In this document: in pieces, positions 1 to 5,165 of the stretch
Position numbering within the stretch: the first letter of the stretch is position 1
How the letters are laid out: each line of letters begins with the position of its first letter
Source of the DNA: an uncultured Bacillota bacterium
GTDB lineage: Bacteria; Bacillota_I; Bacilli_A; RF39; UBA660
NCBI GenBank assembly: GCA_905200435.1
Contig: CAJKKJ010000064.1
Span: 1 to 5,911 of the forward strand
Direction of reading: 5' to 3'
DNA: 5,911 nt
Program-made: the position numbers and the translations under genes
The notes under the pieces: generated by a model
Told to the model about the DNA's origin: nothing
Seen by the model: the letters and a program-made list of their open reading frames with translations, nothing else
Database searches by the model: none

Positions 1-2
1 AA

Positions 3-668
3 ACCAAAGATAAATTTGAAGGTACCATAGATGAAATAAAAGAATGTGGATATTTACATGGATTAATAGTTAAAAGTTTATTAGGATATAAGAATGTCCA
101 AATAGATAAGATGGATTGGTATAATAAAAAAGAAAATATTGCTAAGATAAAAAAAATAATTAAAATGGGAAATAATAAATTAATTAAAGAAGATTTAAAT
201 AAAAAAATAAGCATGATAGAAAATTTAAATTATGATTTTAAGGACATAGATAAAATAACATTCTATACATCCCATGGCGATTTCAGCTATTTACAGTTCA
301 TTTATGACAAGGATGGTGTAAAGGCAATAATAGATTTTATAAAGGTAAAAAAATTGCCCATAGTTTGGGAAATAATAAGGTCTTTTACATATATGGATAA
401 GGATGCTAAAAAAGGAATAATAAATGTAGATAATTTAGTTTTATATGTGAAAGAGTTTATGAAATTGGTACCACTTTCTAAAACCGATTTAGAATATATG
501 CCATATATTTACGTGTGCCAACTTTTAAGAAGTACCTATGGATATAAGGAATATTATTTAAATAAAAACAAAGAAGCATTACAATTCGCACATTTTAGAA
601 CAAATTTATGTGAATATTTATATAAAAATGCTGAAATGATAAGTAAAAAATTAGGAGAATTAGTATGA
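3..668 (+). CDS. APH-fold small-molecule kinase, C-terminal part (5' end outside window)
   Basis: The frame is open to the left edge: 36 codons precede the first internal ATG at 111, so this is a partial gene with 221 visible residues, not one starting at 111. Counting from that ATG, residues 55-57 are the catalytic-loop H-G-D of the aminoglycoside phosphotransferase/choline kinase fold. I-D-F at 74-76 fits the second metal-binding aspartate, and a helical C-terminal lobe follows. The family transfers phosphate from ATP to a small hydroxylated substrate in the cytoplasm; the substrate cannot be read here. The usual Asn five residues after the HGD aspartate is Gln (residue 62). The family is normally about 300-350 residues, so roughly 100 N-terminal residues lie outside. 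The stop overlaps the next start (ATGA), so the two genes are translationally coupled and probably act on related metabolites. The fold is fairly certain, the substrate unknown. Confidence 0.8.
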   Translation, partial: TKDKFEGTIDEIKECGYLHGLIVKSLLGYKNVQIDKMDWYNKKENIAKIKKIIKMGNNKLIKEDLNKKISMIENLNYDFKDIDKITFYTSHGDFSYLQFIYDKDGVKAIIDFIKVKKLPIVWEIIRSFTYMDKDAKKGIINVDNLVLYVKEFMKLVPLSKTDLEYMPYIYVCQLLRSTYGYKEYYLNKNKEALQFAHFRTNLCEYLYKNAEMISKKLGELV

Positions 669-1608
669 AGGATATAATTATTGTTGGTAAGGGAAAAGCA
701 AGCAAAATACATACAATGTCTTATAAAAAATTTGATAAAATAGGGAATATATATTATGCTGATATTGATATTCCAATAAAAGATGTACTTAAAAAAAATA
801 ATTTAGATGTAAATAATGTTATTGTTGATATTGTAACACCTAAAGAAGTTTTTGTTGATGTAATAGAAACATGCGAAAACTTAAATTTGTATAATATAAT
901 TGTTGAAAAACCATTTGTTGTTGATGAGGATTTCTTTGTAAAACATCCTAAATTAAATATTGTTATGATTCAAAATTACATATATTCATTAACTACAAAT
1001 TTTGTAAAAGATTATATTGAGAATAATAATTTATGTATTAAAGCTATTATGACTAATTTTTCCAAAAATAGAATTAATGAGAGTTTTAATATGCGCGGTA
1101 TGAGTAATAAAATAACAGAAAATTTTGAGATTGAAGTTCCGCATCAAATATATATATGTGATTATCTTCTTAAAAATAGGAGTAATTTATTACTTCTTGA
1201 ACAGATATGCAAAATATTGATAGAACTTTAAAGAATCATGGATATAGTTTTTCACTTTTGAATAATAATGGTGTTATTATTTCTCATCAATGTGATTTAA
1301 CTAGTAACACTCTACATAAGGGAATGACTATATATTGTAATGATAATACTGTTATATCTCTTGAGTATTCGATTTATGATAAAGAATTGTCATGCTTAAG
1401 AAATAGTAGAGTAATTGTTTACAAAAATAATGAAAAGATTTTGGATAAAGAAATAGTTGATGATAATATGTATTATTGTTTAAAAGATTTTTATGATTAT
1501 TTTAATAATGAAAAATATGATAGTAAATATATTAATAGGATTAAAGACTTTTCTATTATAATGAAAGAATATGAGAATTTTAGTAACCAGTTTTGCCATG
1601 AAATATAA
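665..1608 (+). pseudogene. Gfo/Idh/MocA-family oxidoreductase, split by a frameshift near 1203
   Basis: Two reading frames cover one protein: 665-1231 (188 residues) and a second frame whose first ATG is 1207, ending at 1608. The first part has an N-terminal Rossmann strand and loop (residues 4-16, ending G-K-G-K-A-S-K-I-H) and the family's E-K-P signature at 81-83 (preceded by I-V), whose lysine is catalytic in active members. A conserved-looking P-H at 159-160 comes before the break. The second part is beta-rich like the C-terminal domain. Adding one A in the CAGAT at 1202-1206 gives L-E-Q-D-M-Q across the join and a protein of about 314 residues, normal for the family. The 1207 ATG has no ribosome binding site, so it is not an independent gene. 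The 665 start is supported by AGGAGA at 653-658 and the ATGA overlap with the kinase. The third glycine of the usual GxGxxG is replaced by Ser. Substrate unknown. The break could be real mutation or an assembly error. Confidence 0.8.
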
Positions 1609-1634
1609 AAAGCTTGCATTTTTGCAAACTTTTT
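1607..1634. terminator. Bidirectional hairpin terminator, left copy
   Basis: AAAAAG at 1607-1612 pairs with CTTTTT at 1629-1634, and TTGCA at 1614-1618 pairs with TGCAA at 1623-1627. There is one C/A mismatch and a TTTT loop. The A-run and T-run flanks let it work on both strands. The stem begins inside the oxidoreductase stop codon (1606-1608). It is identical to the hairpin at 2981-3008. Confidence 0.8.
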
Positions 1635-1657
1635 ATTTATGACTAAATCTAGTATCT
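1607..1657. repeat. 51-bp exact direct repeat, left copy
   Basis: Every base matches 2981-3031, a constant offset of 1374. The repeat holds the hairpin terminator and, on the minus strand, the last codons and stop of a substrate-binding-protein gene. Sequence similarity continues beyond 1657, but with changes and a deletion. The two copies enclose the RhuM gene. Confidence 0.95.
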
Positions 1658-1735
1658 TAATGTTTTTTTCTATTATTTCTTGTATATGATTAAAGTTTTC
1701 TTAGTATAAAGAACATTGTCATCAAGTTTATATGG
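1633..1735 (-). pseudogene. Decayed 3' fragment of an ABC substrate-binding-protein gene
   Basis: Read on the minus strand, this segment matches the 3' end of the gene at 3007-3576. The last codons (D-T-R-F-S-H-K-stop) are identical. About 40 bp of that gene's 3' end is missing after 1657. Then 1667-1725 aligns with about 3073-3138 with scattered substitutions and small indels, including a shared run of 16 bases read on the + strand as GATTAAAGTTTTCTTA/C. Similarity fades by about 1735. No frame remains open, so it is a remnant. From 1736 to about 1850 I see only AT-rich sequence without a gene or clear structure. Confidence 0.75.
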
Positions 1736-1851
1736 AAAATATAGAACAAATTCTTTTAACTTTTAAATTATTTGTTTCTTTTAATACAAAAATAAAAAGG
1801 TTATTAATAAAGTTAAAAATATGATAAAAATCTATATAAAAGCTGTAAAAG

Positions 1852-1882
1852 TTGAGGAAAAATTAACTTTTTTTGGTATAAT
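1852..1882 (+). promoter_or_regulatory. Extended -10 promoter for the RhuM gene
   Basis: A perfect TATAAT lies at 1877-1882, preceded by TG one base upstream (1874-1875), the extended -10 form. A weak -35 (TTGAGG, 1852-1857) sits 19 bp upstream, longer than ideal, which suits an extended -10 promoter. Transcription would start near 1889, giving a leader of about 95 bases. It implies the RhuM gene is transcribed on its own, insulated from the upstream pair by the terminator. Confidence 0.6.
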
Positions 1883-1970
1883 TATATAAGCAAGGATTTA
1901 AGAATATGTTATTACATTATAAAAACGAATAATTTTGATAAAATTTTTTCAAACATTTTAAAATAAAGAA

Positions 1971-1975
1971 AGGAG
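1971..1975 (+). promoter_or_regulatory. Ribosome binding site fixing the RhuM start
   Basis: AGGAG is 7 bases before the ATG at 1983 but only one base before the in-frame TTG at 1977. Spacing therefore selects the ATG, removing two residues from the longest possible reading. Confidence 0.85.
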
Positions 1976-1982
1976 ATTGTTT

Positions 1983-2960
1983 ATGAAAAACAACATGATT
2001 ATATATGTATCAAAAGATGGTAATATAAAAGTAGATGTTAATATACAAAATGAAGATATATGGATGAGTCAAGATGTAATGGCTAATCTTTATGATACAA
2101 CTAAACAAAATATAAGTTATCATTTGAATAATATATTTAAAGAGAATGAATTAAACAAAGATTCAGTTGTCAAGGATTTCTTGACAACTGCTAATGACGG
2201 TAAAAAATATAATGTTTTACATTATAATTTAGATGCCATTATTGCTGTCGGTTATAGAATTAATTCTAAAAAAGCTACTGAATTTAGAATATGGGCGACT
2301 AAAGTTTTAAAAGAATATATGATTAAAGGTTTTGCACTAAATGATGAAAAATTAAAAAATAATGAAACAAGTCCATATTTTGAAGAATTACTTGCCAGAA
2401 TTCGTGATATTAGATCTAGTGAAAAAATATTCTGGAGGAAAATATTGGATATTTATGCAACAAGTATTGACTATAATCCCAAGGATAAATTATCAATAGA
2501 ATTCTTTAAAACAGTTCAAAATAAAATGCACTATGCGACACATGGTAGTACAGCAGCTGAGGTTATATTTTATAGAGTTGATTCAAAAAAAGAGAATATA
2601 GGACTTACTAATTTTAAAGGAAAATATCCAATGAAAAATGAAACTGAAATAGCTAAAAACTATTTAACAGAAGAAGAATTAAATATATTAAATAGAATGG
2701 TATCTGCATATTTAGATGTTGCTGAAATAAATGCTTTAGATAGACATCCAATGACAATGCAAGATTGGATAGATGAATTAGATTTTTTCTTAAAGATGAC
2801 AAGAAAAGATATTCTAAAAGATAGTGGTAAAATATCTCACGAACAAGCTTTAAAAAAGGCACACGAAGAATATGACAAATATATGCAAACACATTTAACT
2901 ACTGCTGAACAAGATTATCTTGACATTTTAAATAAAGAAATTGAAGAAATAGATAAATAA
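1983..2960 (+). CDS. RhuM-family protein (virulence_RhuM)
   Basis: This 325-residue protein has the complete layout of the RhuM family, named after a gene of Salmonella pathogenicity island 3. An N-terminal helix-turn-helix-like segment (residues 26-52, with W-M-S-Q and later I-S-Y-H-L) is followed by the family's D-G-K-K-Y and Y-N-L-D-A-I-I-A-V-G-Y-R block (72-92) and an F-R-x-W-A helix (101-105). The C-terminal part carries H-G-S-T-A-A-E (187-193), G-L-T-N (207-210), A-K-N-Y-L-T-E-E-E-L (224-233), D-W-I (261-263) and G-K-I-S-H (282-286). Length is normal. The biochemical role of RhuM is not established; homologues occur sporadically in islands and prophages, and DNA binding is plausible from the N terminus. 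It has its own promoter and terminator and stands as a one-gene cassette between 51-bp repeats. There is no partner gene nearby and no sign of decay. Confidence 0.9.
   Translation: MKNNMIIYVSKDGNIKVDVNIQNEDIWMSQDVMANLYDTTKQNISYHLNNIFKENELNKDSVVKDFLTTANDGKKYNVLHYNLDAIIAVGYRINSKKATEFRIWATKVLKEYMIKGFALNDEKLKNNETSPYFEELLARIRDIRSSEKIFWRKILDIYATSIDYNPKDKLSIEFFKTVQNKMHYATHGSTAAEVIFYRVDSKKENIGLTNFKGKYPMKNETEIAKNYLTEEELNILNRMVSAYLDVAEINALDRHPMTMQDWIDELDFFLKMTRKDILKDSGKISHEQALKKAHEEYDKYMQTHLTTAEQDYLDILNKEIEEIDK
2164..2190. repeat. 11-bp perfect inverted repeat inside the RhuM gene
   Basis: CAGTTGTCAAG (2164-2174) and its exact reverse complement CTTGACAACTG (2180-2190) flank a 5-base spacer. It lies over codons for S61 to A70. 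Several codons here (GTC, AAG, TTC, TTG) end in G or C, unlike the A/T-ending codons nearby. It could be an RNA hairpin in the message or a DNA-binding dyad, or chance. Confidence 0.75.
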
Positions 2961-2980
2961 TAACAAAATATACTTTTATA

Positions 2981-3008
2981 AAAAAGCTTGCATTTTTGCA
3001 AACTTTTT
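2981..3008. terminator. Bidirectional hairpin terminator, right copy
   Basis: The stem is AAAAAG plus TTGCA (2981-2992) with TGCAA plus CTTTTT (2997-3008), with one C/A mismatch and a TTTT loop. It lies between the converging RhuM gene (stop at 2960) and the minus-strand substrate-binding gene (stop at 3007-3009) and can end transcription from both. Confidence 0.85.
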
Positions 3009-3031
3009 ATTTATGACTAAATCTAGTATCT
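2981..3031. repeat. 51-bp exact direct repeat, right copy
   Basis: Identical to 1607-1657. This copy is joined to the longer version of the substrate-binding gene and is probably the original one. Confidence 0.95.
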
Positions 3032-3576
3032 ACTAATCTATCATAAGGTGCTCTTTCTTTTAATTCACCAGCTTCTTCCATTATTTCCTGTACGTGATTA
3101 AAGTTTTCTTCAGTAATCAAAGTATTATCATACCAAGAATCAATACTTTTATATCTTTCAACAATTAAAGTTAAATCACTTAAAGATACATCAGGAAAGT
3201 AATTTAATATATTCTTCGCGATATCATCAGCATCATGACTTTTAACATAATCAATTCCTTTTTGAATAGCCTTACTAAACCCTTCAATTACATCTTTATT
3301 ATTTTCAATATAAGATTTTCTAGCATTATAAACAGTATAAGGAACCTCGCCACCAAGTTCACCTAAAGAAGCAACAACATAACCAAAATTGTTTTTTTCA
3401 ACAGCCAAAGCATTAGGTTCAAATAAAGTAACAAAATCACCAGTACCACCAATAAATGCTCCCTGCATAGCAGCAAAAGCAATAGATGTATCAATAGTTA
3501 CATCTTTACCAGGAATAATGTTATGTTTCTTTAATATATATTCAAGGGTCATTTCCGGCATTCCACCTTTTCGGCA
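3007..3576 (-). pseudogene. ABC transporter substrate-binding protein (SsuA/ThiY/NMT1-like), 5'-truncated
   Basis: The ATG at 3561 opens 184 codons, but the family's conserved stretch R-K-G-G-M-P-E-M begins four codons earlier, and the frame then meets a stop at 3577-3579. The remaining part is the C-terminal half: G-D-F-V-T-L-F-E-P (41-49), V-V-A-S-L-G-E (62-68), P-Y-T-V-Y (73-77) and A-P-Y-D-R-L-V (170-176). Full proteins are about 320-340 residues with a secretion or lipoprotein signal; here the first 140 or so residues and the signal are gone. A product could not be exported and would lack half the ligand cleft. The family binds sulfonates, nitrate or thiamine-precursor-like compounds outside the membrane; the ligand cannot be told here. 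The cut coincides with the start of unrelated DNA carrying a Rep-like gene, so disruption by insertion is the likely cause. The rest of the frame is intact, suggesting recent loss. Confidence 0.85.
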
Positions 3577-3578
3577 TT
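3556..3578. repeat. 7-bp direct repeat at the gene/element junction
   Basis: CGGCATT occurs at 3556-3562 and 3572-3578, 9 bases apart, exactly where similarity to the substrate-binding protein ends. It could be part of an attachment or target site. At 7 bp, chance is possible, although GC-containing repeats are uncommon in such AT-rich DNA. Confidence 0.4.
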
Positions 3579-3661
3579 AAAACTTATGATGTTGAAAATA
3601 CTTATAAATAAAGGGAAAGGTAGGATACATTAACACAAGTTTTTGTAAAAATGGTGGAAAG

Positions 3662-4462
3662 ATGGCAAAAAGTAAGTTAGGTATGTCTAGTTTTGATATA
3701 GACATTAAATTTAAAGATAAAGAAGAAGCAAGGAGATATGCTAAAAGGTTGATAGAAAAAATAAGGTATATATGTAATAAGAAAGAATGGTCGGCAACAG
3801 CAATGGTATGTATTAGTAATACCAAAGGTAATAGCACATATATTCATTACGAACATAATAATAAGGTTGGTCGCCCTAGAAAAATAAAGGAAATATACCC
3901 ACATAAAAGTAATATAGAGGTTGATTGGCATTTACATATATTATTAGTATCTAAACCATCTTATGCTTTTAGAGAAGAAATAAAAAGGTATATAGATAAA
4001 TGTTGGTATGGTGGAAAGAAAAAGAATAACTTTGATATAAGTAAGTTATATGATAAGAAAACTTATAAGAAAAATACTAACATCAATAAAGCAGAATATT
4101 TTATTAAACAAGCAGAAGAAATATTGTTTTGTACTTATAATAAAGGTAATGAAATAGTTATTCCCAAAGGTTATAGTTTAAAAGATTTAAATAATGCTTA
4201 TATGAAAATGATGACTGCTAGAAGATATGCTAAAACTTATGGTAATGAAAAAAGATTAGCATTAGAAGATAAGTATTATAATATTATGGATTTTTATTGG
4301 AATATAACAAAGGAGCAAGATAAAAAAATAATAGATAAATATATGAAAGAGGCACAGTTAATTAAGATAGCAGAAAATTATGAAAGAATAGAAAAAAATA
4401 ATAAGGTACAGGAAAATTATAGTTTACGCCGAGAGAAAGAGGAAGAATATAGAATATTTTAG
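3662..4462 (+). CDS. HUH-motif Rep-like DNA-nicking protein (putative)
   Basis: This is a lysine-rich protein of 266 residues. D-W-H-L-H-I-L-L at 88-95 gives H90-L-H92, the metal-binding HUH motif of rolling-circle Rep proteins, relaxases and related transposases. A candidate catalytic tyrosine follows at 146 in A-E-Y-F-I-K-Q, at a distance downstream typical of Rep proteins and with the Y-x-x-K pattern seen there. Such enzymes cut one DNA strand and stay joined to its 5' end. No helicase domain is present; residues 220-266 are charged and probably helical. I cannot assign a named Rep family. The size exceeds IS200/IS605 TnpA (about 150). The start is uncertain: the ATG at 3662 has GGAAAG almost abutting it, while the frame is open back to 3608 without ATG, GTG or TTG. 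An ATT at 3629 follows AGGTAGG, so a rare start or a gene cut at the junction is possible. The neighbouring XRE repressor fits a small replicon or integrated element. Confidence 0.55.
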   Translation: MAKSKLGMSSFDIDIKFKDKEEARRYAKRLIEKIRYICNKKEWSATAMVCISNTKGNSTYIHYEHNNKVGRPRKIKEIYPHKSNIEVDWHLHILLVSKPSYAFREEIKRYIDKCWYGGKKKNNFDISKLYDKKTYKKNTNINKAEYFIKQAEEILFCTYNKGNEIVIPKGYSLKDLNNAYMKMMTARRYAKTYGNEKRLALEDKYYNIMDFYWNITKEQDKKIIDKYMKEAQLIKIAENYERIEKNNKVQENYSLRREKEEEYRIF

Positions 4463-4619
4463 AAGGAATTATTAAAGGATAGATAGTAATAATGACTATC
4501 ATATAATAAATATGTTAATAATATTATAATGATATTATGATGATATAGTATAAAGTATTATTTATTAGATTAAATAGAATAGATAAGAGGAATATAAGAG
4601 TATTATAAGTTAGAAGTAT

Positions 4620-4698
4620 TATAGCATTGTTTAAATAGATAAAAGAGGTAGATAAAGGTAAAATAAAAATGCTATATGTATAAATGATATATAGCATT
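4620..4698. repeat. TATAGCATT repeats, two direct and one inverted
   Basis: TATAGCATT is at 4620-4628 and 4690-4698, and its reverse complement AATGCTATA at 4668-4676. The second and third form the terminator stem. The first could pair with the inverted copy instead, giving an alternative hairpin, or the set could be protein-binding sites. Confidence 0.6.
4668..4698 (-). terminator. Intrinsic terminator of the XRE gene
   Basis: AATGCTATAT (4668-4677) and ATATAGCATT (4689-4698) form a perfect 10-bp stem with an 11-base loop. On the minus strand the stem is followed by a T-rich run (opposite 4660-4668). It starts 5 bases after the stop of the repressor gene (4704). Confidence 0.7.
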
Positions 4699-4703
4699 AA
4701 GTA

Positions 4704-5033
4704 TTAGTTATCGTTTAAGCCATCTATATATGCTTCGACTTTTGCTTTATTTATAGTAGATAGTTTATTGATTTTATTTAGTAGTATAAAATCGGTATCA
4801 GAAATATTATTAGGTTTAATATCGTTTATTGGCATATCGTATTTAGTTCTACATAATAGATAGTCAATAGATGTATTGTAATAGTTTGCTAATTTAATAA
4901 GCATATCAGAACTTGGAAATACTCTACCAGTTTCGTAAGAAGATATAGTTTCTTGGGTAATATTTAAATCCATAGCAACTTTGGTTTGTAATAAGTTTTT
5001 ACTATTACGAATTTGTTTTAAATTGTTCTCCAT
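4704..5033 (-). CDS. XRE/Cro-CI-type transcriptional regulator
   Basis: The protein has 109 residues. Residues 4-60 form the classic five-helix HTH_3 domain: L-K-Q-I-R near the start, Q-T-K-V-A then T-Q-E-T-I-S-S-Y-E-T-G-R as recognition helix region (26-37), P-S-S-D-M-L-I-K-L-A, and the hallmark S-I-D-Y-L-L (55-60). The remaining 49 residues form a short helical tail, probably for dimerisation; there is no LexA-type peptidase domain, so RecA-stimulated self-cleavage is not expected. The start is supported by AGGAGGG (minus strand, 5041-5047) 7 bases before the ATG. It diverges from the zinc-ribbon gene across 132 bp with candidate operators, the usual layout of a repressor controlling itself and its neighbour. 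A terminator follows directly. The family is certain, the targets inferred. Confidence 0.93.
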   Translation of the reverse strand: MENNLKQIRNSKNLLQTKVAMDLNITQETISSYETGRVFPSSDMLIKLANYYNTSIDYLLCRTKYDMPINDIKPNNISDTDFILLNKINKLSTINKAKVEAYIDGLNDN

Positions 5034-5086
5034 AATTTTACCCTCCTCTATATATAATTTTAAAGATATTAAAAGTCAGTGATAGC

Positions 5087-5116
5087 AATATTAGTTATAT
5101 TTATATAATTGATATT
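5087..5116. promoter_or_regulatory. Imperfect dyad, possible operator
   Basis: AATATTAGTTATAT (5087-5100) and ATATAATTGATATT (5103-5116) are reverse complements at 12 of 14 positions around a 2-base centre. The dyad lies mid-way between the divergent genes. Its extreme AT content raises the chance of coincidence. Confidence 0.4.
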
Positions 5117-5143
5117 GTATATTTTGCCAAAATATTATATAAT
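5115..5143 (+). promoter_or_regulatory. Rightward promoter of the zinc-ribbon gene
   Basis: TTGTAT (5115-5120) and a perfect TATAAT (5138-5143) have a 17-bp spacer. Transcription would start near 5150, 15 bases before the ATG at 5166, leaving room for the GTGAGG ribosome binding site at 5154-5159. I could not find an equally good promoter for the divergent repressor. Confidence 0.7.
5119..5135. promoter_or_regulatory. 17-bp perfect dyad in the promoter spacer, probable XRE operator
   Basis: ATATTTTG (5119-5126) and CAAAATAT (5128-5135) are exact reverse complements around one C. The dyad fills the gap between the -35 and -10 boxes, so a bound dimer would block RNA polymerase. The size suits a Cro/CI-type dimer. 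Assignment to the adjacent XRE protein is inference. Confidence 0.55.
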
Positions 5144-5165
5144 TATGTATAGAGTGAGGTGTATA

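Larger units (their letters stand above)
4463..4703. other. AT-rich non-coding gap, possible origin or control region
   Basis: No credible gene is visible between the Rep-like gene and the repressor. The + strand is nearly free of C from about 4501 to 4667. It holds a 6-bp stem (GATAGT 4482-4487, ACTATC 4495-4500, 7-base loop), three copies of a TATAGCATT element, and a terminator for the gene from the right. Non-coding DNA beside a HUH Rep gene often holds the nick site, but no nick sequence can be recognised here. Confidence 0.4.

Noticed and set aside
1207..1608. Independent 133-residue gene
   Set aside because: There is no ribosome binding site, and its sequence continues the oxidoreductase once one base is added.
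1977..1982. TTG start for the RhuM gene
   Set aside because: Only one base separates it from AGGAG; the ATG at 1983 has the correct 7-base spacing.
2653..2892. Minus-strand frame of 79 codons
   Set aside because: It lies wholly opposite the well-supported RhuM gene and its leucine-rich product is typical of an antisense shadow.
3389..3580. Plus-strand frame of 63 codons
   Set aside because: It lies opposite the substrate-binding gene, which has clear family motifs, and has no ribosome binding site of note.
3651..3680. Nine-codon leader peptide overlapping the Rep-like start
   Set aside because: The frame is very short, has no convincing ribosome binding site, and shows no regulatory structure around it.
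3577..3931. Two overlapping minus-strand frames rich in Phe, Ile and Leu
   Set aside because: They are shadows of the lysine-rich Rep-like gene; the hydrophobic composition is a product of AT-rich antisense reading, not real membrane segments.
4482..4500. Terminator of the Rep-like gene
   Set aside because: The stem is only 6 bp and is not followed by a T-run, so it was noted only as part of the non-coding gap.
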